A DNA stretch of 64,000 nt from Amphritea opalescens (lineage in GTDB: Bacteria > Pseudomonadota > Gammaproteobacteria > Pseudomonadales > Balneatricaceae), in NCBI RefSeq assembly GCF_003957515.1, contig NZ_RQXW01000004.1, forward strand, positions 248,001-312,000, in the 5' to 3' direction. The notes beneath the pieces were generated by a model that saw nothing but the letters and a program-made list of their open reading frames with translations, ran no database searches and was not told where the DNA came from. A program made the translations under genes and the position numbers. Of this stretch, positions 56,514 through 64,000 are shown piece by piece. Numbering within the stretch: the first letter of the stretch is position 1; each line of letters begins with the position of its first letter.

Positions 56514-58655
56514 ATGGCATTTTTAAATTTCCGCAGAGCGCTTAATAGCCTGTGCATAAGCTTGCTATGCCCTGCAGTGGCACTCTGCACCGAATTAAAT
56601 GAGCTATCCGAGCTTGATTACCTGAATGATCTGCCGGTCACCTTCTCTGCGACACGACTGCCCCAAACACTCAACGAAGCACCTGCATCCATCAGCATCA
56701 TTGACCGGCGCATGATCGATGCCTCCAGTGCGACCACCATATCCGAACTGTTAAGACTCGTGCCAGGTATGCAGTCCTATCACATCGCTACCAACGCCTC
56801 AGCGGTGGCCTATCACGGCATGAGTGATAAATTCCCCTCCCGCATGGAAGTGATGATTGATGGGCGATCGGTATATATCCCATTATTTTCAGCGGTCATT
56901 TGGGAAACATTACCCATCACTATTGCGGATATTGAGCGTATTGAGGTCGTCAGAGGGACCAATACGGTTACTCAGGGTTCTAATGCTTTTCTGGGTGCCA
57001 TTAACATTATCACCCACACCCCCCTCAGCTATCAGTCAGACGCTATCCACTATACCCATGGCGAATTTAATACCCGTAATATTCAAGCTGAACATAATCA
57101 AAAAACAACGAATGGACATTACCGAGTCTCAAGCGGTATCTCAGGTAATGATGGCAATACCTTTGCCAGTGGTGCACAAGACCCATATTTTAAACGTTAT
57201 ATTAATTTTAAAGGCACCACCTCACCCACATTGCTCGACACTATCACCGTTGATCTAGGTTACTCAGAAGGTTATAGCTCCGTTGGTGACAACGGTCCAA
57301 AACCTAATGAAAACTACAAGCGTAGGGAGTTTGAAACAAACTATCAGCAGATTAATTGGTCTCACATCGTCAATGGTTCAGATGAATTCAAAGTGAGCTA
57401 TGCCCACTCTGTCAATAATTTTGATGCTCGGGCAGTAACGCCTGAAGAGGTCGCACACCTGCTATCTCAACCATTAGGTGTAACGCCAGCTCAGGTATTG
57501 GGATCAGGGATTGCTCAGGCATTTATAGACGCCAACGATCCAACATTAATTACCACTGAAACCGGTAATATAGAGCAGCATAACTTAGAAATAACACTGA
57601 AACAGCAACCGTCGTATAACTCTCAACTCATAACAGGTATCGCTTACAGTGCGGGCAGCGCGAAAAACCGCCAACTTCTGAATACCAACGACTGGGTAAA
57701 AGAGGAAAGCACTCGCTTATTTACTAACTGGGAATACTCAGGATTTACTGACTGGACCGTCAATACAGGCGCATTACTCGAACATAGTAGCAACGGCGCT
57801 ACCCGGGTATCCCCACGTGCAGCCGCTAATTATCAATTATCGGAACGTAGTTCGATAAGAACTTCCATTAGTAGGGCTTACCGAATGCCTTCCCTCCTAG
57901 AGTCCAATTTTGAGAGGGTGATTTACATTCCTGCACCTTACACAGGTACCTATGGCGAGGTTTTTGATTATGAATATCTAGCCAATGAAGATCTTTCACC
58001 AGAAAAACTCGACTCCATTGATCTAGGTTTCATAATCCGCTGGCCTGAATACCACTCACAACTCGATACGCGGATTTTTTATGAAGAAATAGAAGATGGT
58101 ATCACTTCCAGCTACCTACTTCCCGACGCGACTATGCTGGCAACAGCACCTAATGACAATGTCTATCGCACTTATATGAATCGCGCGCAGTGGAACAACC
58201 AGGGTATAGAACTGCAATACAAATATCAGTCTGAAAGCCCTCTAAGACCATTCGCTGTTTTAAATTATGCTTACATAAACAGCGATGGTTATCGCAACGA
58301 TGGAAATCAAAATGGTAGCGCAACCGATGTTACCGACCGTCTAGAAACCCGTAACCCGATGCATACCGCTTCCGCACTGGTCAGTATTACATTACCTAGC
58401 CGCCTTCAGATTAGCTTAAGTCACTATTATCTAGGCTCAGTTCGCTGGCAAGGAGCAGTGAGTGATTCAAATCCACCAAACCCACACTATCACCGTACCG
58501 ATCTCAAAATATCTAAAGCGTTTAAGCTTTCACCCGAAAGCGATCTAAAGATTGCTGTTATTGTGCAAAATTTACTCGATAAACCCTACTCAGAGTTTTA
58601 TGCTGACAATATGTTTGAACAACGTACCTACCTACAAGCCCAGTTAAGCTTTTAA
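56514..58655 (+). CDS. TonB-dependent outer-membrane receptor
   Basis: 713 residues. Signal peptide about 1-26. Plug domain about 45-160 (LPQTLNEAPASISIIDRRMI, TTISELLRLVPGMQSY, DIERIEVVRGTNTV, GAINIITHTP). A 22-strand barrel follows with TonB C-terminal motifs (VQNLLDKPYSEFYADNMFEQ) and a terminal Phe. It belongs to the FecA/CirA-like group, but the substrate is not evident. It is followed by a binding protein and a hybrid kinase, suggesting the receptor's ligand is linked to that signalling module (inference). Confidence 0.9.
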   Translation: MAFLNFRRALNSLCISLLCPAVALCTELNELSELDYLNDLPVTFSATRLPQTLNEAPASISIIDRRMIDASSATTISELLRLVPGMQSYHIATNASAVAYHGMSDKFPSRMEVMIDGRSVYIPLFSAVIWETLPITIADIERIEVVRGTNTVTQGSNAFLGAINIITHTPLSYQSDAIHYTHGEFNTRNIQAEHNQKTTNGHYRVSSGISGNDGNTFASGAQDPYFKRYINFKGTTSPTLLDTITVDLGYSEGYSSVGDNGPKPNENYKRREFETNYQQINWSHIVNGSDEFKVSYAHSVNNFDARAVTPEEVAHLLSQPLGVTPAQVLGSGIAQAFIDANDPTLITTETGNIEQHNLEITLKQQPSYNSQLITGIAYSAGSAKNRQLLNTNDWVKEESTRLFTNWEYSGFTDWTVNTGALLEHSSNGATRVSPRAAANYQLSERSSIRTSISRAYRMPSLLESNFERVIYIPAPYTGTYGEVFDYEYLANEDLSPEKLDSIDLGFIIRWPEYHSQLDTRIFYEEIEDGITSSYLLPDATMLATAPNDNVYRTYMNRAQWNNQGIELQYKYQSESPLRPFAVLNYAYINSDGYRNDGNQNGSATDVTDRLETRNPMHTASALVSITLPSRLQISLSHYYLGSVRWQGAVSDSNPPNPHYHRTDLKISKAFKLSPESDLKIAVIVQNLLDKPYSEFYADNMFEQRTYLQAQLSF

Positions 58656-58674
58656 TTCGCTGCATTAACGGACG

Positions 58675-59637
58675 ATGTTGAAAACTACACGGGAAGTAGA
58701 AACAAGCGCAAAACCTTACTATTGGCCCCTCTATTGGCTGATAGTACTCATGCTTGTCAGCAGTAATGTCAAAGCCGCTGAAACTCTGCTGCTACTCAGC
58801 TCCGATAACCCGGCCTACCAAACGGTTGCGACCTCAATTATCAGTCAGGGGCCGACTATCCCCATCGATACGTCATATCCAGATAACCTAAGCAATAATA
58901 CAACCAGCCATCTTACCGGTTATTCACTATTGATCACGGTTGGCAGTAAAGCCACTGAATTTGCCATGCAATTCGCCGCCGAAGATAGCGTCATTCTCAG
59001 TACTTTCATCCCCAGCCAGGGGTATCACAAGCTATCAGAGGAGTACGCAACACAGCTCAATGCGCGCCGCATCAGTGCCACTGCTATTTACCTGGACCAA
59101 CCATTAGAGCGTCAGTTAAAGCTAGCCACACAGATAAAGCCTGATTTGAAACGACTCGGATTCTCCCTCGGGCCTGACTCACAATACCTGCTGCCACAGA
59201 TAGAAAGCGCAGCAGCCAAAATGAATTTAAGCCTCACCTATCAAACACTGACACTTGAGAGCAATCCCATTCAGCGGATTCAGCCAGTAATGGAAAATTC
59301 AGACCTGTTTATGGTCATCCCAGATCAAAGTACGCTCAACAGAACAACCGCCAAATGGCTGCTCTATATGTCATTAAGGAATCGAGTACCCCTATTAGCT
59401 TTCTCGCAGAATTATGTCAAAGCGGGTGCGGTGGCCGCCTGTATCACCACACCGGAAGAGATCGGGCGCTACACGGCAGAACAGCTACACAGCATCATGC
59501 AAGGGACTGTTCCGCTGCCATCCTACAGCCCATACTTTACTATCATTACTAATCCGCGAGTCGCCAGAAAACTCGGCTTAAAAATAAAAACCGCGGATGA
59601 ACTCCAGCAAACTATTGTGGAGAGCGAAGCGCGATGA
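58675..59637 (+). CDS. ABC_sub_bind-like periplasmic binding protein
   Basis: 320 residues with an N-terminal membrane segment or signal (about 18-34, WPLYWLIVLMLVSSNVKA) and a periplasmic binding fold resembling COG2984: LLITVGSKATEFAMQF, AIYLDQPLERQLKLATQIKP, DLFMVIPDQSTLN and PLLAFSQNYVKAGAVAA. It starts 19 bp after the TonB receptor and overlaps the hybrid kinase as ATGA. No transporter components follow. It parallels the binding-protein gene at 49.9-51.0 kb, also next to a hybrid kinase. Confidence 0.78.
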   Translation: MLKTTREVETSAKPYYWPLYWLIVLMLVSSNVKAAETLLLLSSDNPAYQTVATSIISQGPTIPIDTSYPDNLSNNTTSHLTGYSLLITVGSKATEFAMQFAAEDSVILSTFIPSQGYHKLSEEYATQLNARRISATAIYLDQPLERQLKLATQIKPDLKRLGFSLGPDSQYLLPQIESAAAKMNLSLTYQTLTLESNPIQRIQPVMENSDLFMVIPDQSTLNRTTAKWLLYMSLRNRVPLLAFSQNYVKAGAVAACITTPEEIGRYTAEQLHSIMQGTVPLPSYSPYFTIITNPRVARKLGLKIKTADELQQTIVESEAR

Positions 59638-62318
59638 TCGATAACAAATATTTCAAATATGGAATACGCCAGCAAGTACTCTTGATTACTCTGATTCCCT
59701 TAGTACTGATGACATTGGTGCTCGCCGGCTACTTCATTTCAACCCGCGTAGATGACAACAAAACCGCTCTGATTGAGCGGGGCGAAACCATGTCAAGACT
59801 ACTTGCGCAGGCTTCCGAATTCGGCCTTATATCAGGACTAACCCATCAACTCGAAGCCCTTAGCCAAGGCCCAACACAGGAAGACGATGTCGCAGACGTT
59901 ATTTTTTCCGACACAACAGGGGAGATACTCTACCGCGCTGAAACCTTTACCCTGCACCTCGATCTTAAAATGCAACCGAGTCATCACCTAGGCGATGATA
60001 TCTGGTTATTTACCACTCCGGTAACCACCCAAGGTATCGTTATTGGTGATTCGCCAGAAACAAAATCCACTCAAGCAGAACAGGAATTATTGGGGTGGGT
60101 TACCGTTGCGATGTCGACCAAGCCAATGCACCAACGGGAAAGTTTTATCGTCACCAATAGCCTGCTTATACTGCTCGGCGGGCTCATCGGCACCTTTATT
60201 ATCGCTGCACGATTTGCCGAACGACTAGCAAAACCAGTAATCAATCTCACCTCAGTGGTTAAAAAACTTGAAGAAGGCCAGTTGGATGCCCGCGTTGACA
60301 CCCAATCATATGCGGAGCTTGGTTTACTGGAAAACGGCATTAATCTACTCGCTGAACAGGTTCAAAGCTCCAAACTCGTGCTTGAAAGCCAAGTAGAAAA
60401 AGCGACCGCCCAATTACGACAAACCATGCATAACCTAGAAGTGCAAAACTCAGCATTGGAGTTTGCGAGACAGCATGCAGATCAGGCGAATAGGGCCAAA
60501 GATAATTTTCTGGCGCGCATGAGCCACGAACTACGCACACCGCTCACCTCTATTCTGGGCTTCACCAATATGCTGAGACAGACGGATCTCAGTTTTGAGC
60601 AACTGGAACACTGTCGAATCATAAACCAAACCTCGACCATGTTGCTGTCCATTATTGATGACATTCTTGATTTTGCCAAACTCCAGTCTGATGCCATCAC
60701 ACTAGAGCAGGTATCGTTTAACCCCGAACTGGTGATCTTTGAAGCGCTGGAGATGCAGTCTCAAAGCGCTGCGGCTAAAGGGCTAGAACTTGCCTACCAG
60801 ATAGATGAAGCCGCCTATGAAGACGTGCTAGGAGACCCCACAAGGCTACGTCAGATAGCGACTAACCTGATCAGCAATGCGATAAAGTTTACTGATTCAG
60901 GCCAGATACTCGTTTTTCTGCAAGTGATTGAAGAAGATGCCGAGAATAAAAAAATGAGACTCTGTATCAGAGATACAGGCATCGGCATCACAGATGAGCA
61001 ACAAACATTGTTATTCAACGCTTTTGCCCAAGCAGACTCGTCGATCACCCGTCGGTTTGGAGGAAGCGGACTAGGGCTAGTGATCGTCCAAAAGCTCGTT
61101 GAACTGATGCAAGGACAGGTTGAACTCAACAGCCAGTGGGGCAAAGGAACCCAGGTTTGTTGCGACTTTATGGTCAAAGTGAATCCACAACCGTCGCTAG
61201 AACAAACAATACAATCCGCACAGAACGAAGTGATCATCTTTGACCGTCACCCCGAGAGTCTAACATCGCTTTGTGACATAGCCCGCCCACTCACGGCGAA
61301 GGTACATGCTTGCGCAACCCTTCAGAGTTTGGAAAAAACCTTGGCTCAGGTACAGGAACAATCATCCGCATTGATTTTTGGCCTAAGCGCTAACCCGGAT
61401 ATCGCGAACCAACAGAAACTTAAAATAGCCGGCCTCTTTTCATCATTCAAAGGCAATATCCTACTGTTAATGCCAGCACTCACCGGTAATGTCAGTGAGT
61501 ACACACAACTAGGCAACTTTCCGCATCTAACGATCAAAAGTAAACCACTGCACCGCACCGCCTTAAAAAGATGGCTAGGGTGCGCAATAACCAACAGCGA
61601 TCAACAGCAGCCATCAAGTAATACACAATCCTTATTAGCTGAAACAACCGCTGTCATCGCAGAAGATAATGACTTTAACCGGTTACTCTTAAGAAAAATC
61701 CTTGAGTCGGCCGGTGCCACAGTCATTGAAGCCAGTAACGGCCAACAGGCACTTAGCCGTATTCATGAGGTGCAACCAGACATTGTTATCATGGATGTCC
61801 ACATGCCCGTTATGGATGGTATAGAAGCCACTAGAGAAGCGAGGAAAAGCTTCCCACAACTTCCAATTGTCGCGCTAACCGCTGATGTGATTACGAGTGA
61901 AGAACAAGCATTACGTCAGGCCGGCGTTAGTCAAATTGAATATAAGCCTATCAATGATAGCCGTTTACTAAAATTGTTAGCCAACTTGTGTCGCGAAAAT
62001 AAACCACTAGACATGAATAACTTTGATGAAGAGCCCGCAGAAACAACTAACCTCATCAAATATAAATTAAGCAAAGAAGACTTACACGAGGAACTCTCAA
62101 CCCAGATTAACAGCTTACACCAAGCCTTTAGCCGCACTGATTTAAAAGGTATACGTGATCACAGTCATCAACTCACGGGCCTCGCGGGCCTCTGCGAATT
62201 ACCCGAGCTTGAAAACTGTAGTATAGAGCTGAATGAAGCAGCCAAAGCGGGAGGTCTACGTGAGATATGGCAGGTCTTATGGCGTTTAGAGCGACTGATC
62301 ACCCATCAACAATATTAA
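59634..62318 (+). CDS. BarA/GacS-like membrane hybrid histidine kinase
   Basis: 894 residues: TM1 about 14-36, periplasmic sensor 37-168, TM2 about 173-193, HAMP about 195-250, coiled coil, HisKA with H298 (RMSHELRTPLTS), HATPase (NLISNAIKF, DTGIGI, GGSGLGLV), a degenerate receiver about 535-640 (VIIFDRHPES without the phospho-Asp motif), a canonical receiver about 665-785 (VIAEDNDFNR, VIMDVHMPVMDG, EYKPIND) and a C-terminal HPt (DHSHQLTGLAGL, Thr where Lys is usual). Architecture as in BarA/GacS. ATGA overlap with the preceding binding protein indicates functional coupling. Confidence 0.9.
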   Translation: MIDNKYFKYGIRQQVLLITLIPLVLMTLVLAGYFISTRVDDNKTALIERGETMSRLLAQASEFGLISGLTHQLEALSQGPTQEDDVADVIFSDTTGEILYRAETFTLHLDLKMQPSHHLGDDIWLFTTPVTTQGIVIGDSPETKSTQAEQELLGWVTVAMSTKPMHQRESFIVTNSLLILLGGLIGTFIIAARFAERLAKPVINLTSVVKKLEEGQLDARVDTQSYAELGLLENGINLLAEQVQSSKLVLESQVEKATAQLRQTMHNLEVQNSALEFARQHADQANRAKDNFLARMSHELRTPLTSILGFTNMLRQTDLSFEQLEHCRIINQTSTMLLSIIDDILDFAKLQSDAITLEQVSFNPELVIFEALEMQSQSAAAKGLELAYQIDEAAYEDVLGDPTRLRQIATNLISNAIKFTDSGQILVFLQVIEEDAENKKMRLCIRDTGIGITDEQQTLLFNAFAQADSSITRRFGGSGLGLVIVQKLVELMQGQVELNSQWGKGTQVCCDFMVKVNPQPSLEQTIQSAQNEVIIFDRHPESLTSLCDIARPLTAKVHACATLQSLEKTLAQVQEQSSALIFGLSANPDIANQQKLKIAGLFSSFKGNILLLMPALTGNVSEYTQLGNFPHLTIKSKPLHRTALKRWLGCAITNSDQQQPSSNTQSLLAETTAVIAEDNDFNRLLLRKILESAGATVIEASNGQQALSRIHEVQPDIVIMDVHMPVMDGIEATREARKSFPQLPIVALTADVITSEEQALRQAGVSQIEYKPINDSRLLKLLANLCRENKPLDMNNFDEEPAETTNLIKYKLSKEDLHEELSTQINSLHQAFSRTDLKGIRDHSHQLTGLAGLCELPELENCSIELNEAAKAGGLREIWQVLWRLERLITHQQY

Positions 62319-62689
62319 AAATCGACCGATAGGGGCTCATTGCGAATAAACAGATCAAACTCTTCAGCTAACGCTTTAATATAATCACGCCCCTTTGGGT
62401 CATAGAGATAGCCATTGATGCCTGCTCTTGATTTAACGCCCATAACCTCCCCTTGATCAAACTGATAACAACGTCGGCGAAACGTCTCTAAATCCATATC
62501 ATGGGAGATCGGGGTATGGATAAACAGACTCCATGCTTGCTCTGTCGTCGACCGGTCTTCGACGCCTTGTAGCAAAGCCAATATATAGGCGCGATCAGGC
62601 CGATACGTGGGCGCTCGACCAAATAGCAGCCCAACCACCAAGAACAAAAGCACAAGTAAACTAACGAGAAAAACAACGATAAATTCCAT
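62315..62689 (-). CDS. Hypothetical membrane-anchored protein
   Basis: 124 residues: one N-terminal TM helix (about 3-25, VVFLVSLLVLLFLVVGLLFG) and a soluble cytoplasmic part with CYQFDQGEVMGVKSRAGING and DPKGRDYIKALAEEFDLF. Not recognised as a named family. The stop overlaps the convergent kinase by four bases. It follows the DUF2489 gene by seven bases, so both are one operon and may act together at the inner membrane. Confidence 0.65.
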   Translation of the reverse strand: MEFIVVFLVSLLVLLFLVVGLLFGRAPTYRPDRAYILALLQGVEDRSTTEQAWSLFIHTPISHDMDLETFRRRCYQFDQGEVMGVKSRAGINGYLYDPKGRDYIKALAEEFDLFIRNEPLSVDF

Positions 62690-62696
62690 CTAAACC

Positions 62697-63176
62697 TCAA
62701 TGATATCGATTGAAATCCTGAGCTAACAAACTCCTAGCCGCCGTTACCAACTGATCATTATAATCAGACTCCAAGGCTTCCATATGCGCCATAAACTCAA
62801 GCTTCTCCGGGCCTTTAAGAGCCTTCCAAGCGGTCAAACGGGGAATGTGTTTAGTCTGCTCAAACACCTCGTTAAACACCAGATAGGTTTCTGACTGGGC
62901 CAGCACTGGATCTAAATTATCTAATAGCACTTTACAGCGAATGCTCGCCTCCGTCAGCGGAATATCTTCATTAAGAATCGCTCGACTAATCACTTGTAAA
63001 CTTTCAATCAGATGCAAGCGGTGCTTACTCACCTCAGCCGCTATCTTTTGCAACTTAACCTCGGCGTCTAGACGCTTTTGTTTCTGTTGCTTTAGTAACC
63101 GCAAAATATAAGTCGCCAGTCCGGCAACAATAATCAGGTTTATCGCAATTAAAATATAAAGCGTTGTTTCAGACAT
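62697..63176 (-). CDS. DUF2489 family protein
   Basis: 159 residues: an N-terminal TM helix (LYILIAINLIIVAGLATYIL), then a basic coiled-coil stretch (RLLKQQKQKRLDAEVKLQKI) and the DUF2489 body (LIESLQVISRAILNEDIPLT, ASIRCKVLLDNLDP). Conserved in marine and other gammaproteobacteria; function unknown. No signal for cleavage, so a membrane-anchored cytoplasmic protein. Confidence 0.75.
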   Translation of the reverse strand: MSETTLYILIAINLIIVAGLATYILRLLKQQKQKRLDAEVKLQKIAAEVSKHRLHLIESLQVISRAILNEDIPLTEASIRCKVLLDNLDPVLAQSETYLVFNEVFEQTKHIPRLTAWKALKGPEKLEFMAHMEALESDYNDQLVTAARSLLAQDFNRYH

Positions 63177-63361
63177 GAATGGTTAATTCCCACAATCAAA
63201 ACAGATAGAAAACTACAGTGTTGCAGCTTTCCGCTAATTATCAAACATGGCTACGCCACTTGCCAGAAAAGATTTGCATAAACACCATACCAATATCCCT
63301 TCGTAGGAGCCCCTTCCCGAGGCGATAAACCTCAGCGCGTAGATACCATCTCTCACCACCG

Positions 63362-63392
63362 GGTTCAAACTGTTTTTTAAGCCGTTTGAACC
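63362..63392. repeat. Inverted repeat at the 3' end of the transposase
   Basis: GGTTCAAAC and GTTTGAACC flank TGTTTTTTAAGCC and overlap the transposase stop. It may be a transcription terminator or part of the insertion-sequence end. Confidence 0.45.
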
Positions 63393-64000
63393 TGGAATTC
63401 ACTTTGATTCTTAACCACGCCAAAACATACCTGAACAAGCTTTCTCATGGCCGCTCCCAAAGCGGACATTTTCGTTTTACCCGCCGCAAGCAAGCGTTCA
63501 TATTGTCTTCGGATATCTGGATTATGCTGCTTGGCTGTTACCGCCGCCATATAGAGCTTGGCTCTAAGATGTGAGGGGCCAGTTTTGCTCAAAGCGGTAT
63601 AGCCCTTAATCTTGCCTGACTCCTTCAGCTTCGGAATGAGCCCCATATAGGCTGCGACCTGTTTTGCCGTTTTAAATCGCTTGGCAGCAAACAGATAGGT
63701 CAGTTCCCGAGACATTACTTCGCCTATACCTTTGATGCTCTCTAGTAGTTGACGGTTTTTCTTCAGCGGTGGATGGCGGTTAATATGCTCATCAATATTC
63801 TGTTTGAGCTTTTCGATCTCGACTTCGATAACCGTGATCATTTCATGCAATGATTGCCTGACTCGATCAGATGTATCGCTGATTTCACAAGACTCAAGGC
63901 GGTTGTGTTCGCGCTGTTTGTCTTTTTCTAACGCGCTTAATCGTCGCATTAAAGACTTCAGCTCACGCACTTCAGGCGCTTCTGGTTGCCACAACCTGAT
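63377..64000 (-). mobile_element. IS110-family transposase, C-terminal part (5' part outside the window)
   Basis: Open from the right window edge to a stop at 63377, over 205 codons. The C-terminal Transposase_20 domain is clear: LLESIKGIGEVMSRELTYLF, AAYMGLIPKLKESGKIKGYT, ALSKTGPSHLRAKLYMAAVT, with the conserved Ser of the IS110 C-terminal domain. The N-terminal DEDD RuvC-like domain should lie beyond the edge. A coiled region (KLKQNIDEHINRHPPLK) separates the domains. The element would extend left to about 63.2 kb, but its exact end was not determined. Confidence 0.85.

Overview
The window looks like chromosome of a marine gammaproteobacterium, probably of the Oceanospirillales/Oceanospirillaceae type (inferred from gene families, not from a marker gene). 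Supporting this are a Pseudomonas-type methionine gamma-lyase operon, choline-sulfate use, glutathione-dependent formaldehyde detoxification, rlmG, yggL, many hybrid sensor kinases and c-di-GMP proteins, and a giant LEPR-XLL/DUF4347 repeat protein.

Region 1 (1-12.3 kb) is accessory and eroded. It starts with mdeB (cut by the window edge), mdeA and divergent mdeR, the system that degrades L-methionine to methanethiol and 2-oxobutyrate and then to propionyl-CoA. Next come a tyrosine recombinase, an integrase 3'-end remnant directly behind it, and the 3' part of a tRNA-Leu(CAA) gene that marks an attachment site. Beyond lie a double-domain CaiB/BaiF CoA-transferase with a divergent LysR regulator, an esterase fragment, a third integrase remnant, yggL, a GlcG/HbpS fragment, a class III aminotransferase and a DUF1826 gene behind a strong Zur-box-like palindrome.

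Region 2 (12.5-25.8 kb) holds nutrient and metal functions: a choline-sulfate cluster (LysR, betC, choX); a thiamine-precursor operon thiD-thiZ-thiX-thiY behind a TPP riboswitch; a bufferin-type copper peptide operon (bufA-bufB-bufC-DoxX); and a cytosine-deaminase-like amidohydrolase.

Region 3 (26.0-40.3 kb, all minus strand) is the most unusual part. Transcribed in order it has a GAF-like/HlyD adaptor, a PqqD-like/M50 site-2 protease/HlyD fusion, a small HlyD periplasmic adaptor, a 1678-residue LEPR-XLL protein with a DUF4347 domain and seven 300-bp tandem repeats, a hybrid histidine kinase with two HPt domains, and a REC-GGDEF-EAL regulator. Gene overlaps suggest one export/processing and signalling unit.

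Region 4 (40.6-64 kb) contains a TSUP transporter, frmA-fghA with a LysR regulator, a substrate-binding-protein/hybrid-kinase/REC-GGDEF-EAL module, a putative selenate/phosphonate-type ABC transporter, a LysE exporter, rlmG, a TonB receptor followed by another binding-protein/hybrid-kinase pair, two small membrane-anchored proteins and a 5'-truncated IS110-family transposase at the right edge. No rRNA, complete tRNA or CRISPR array was seen.
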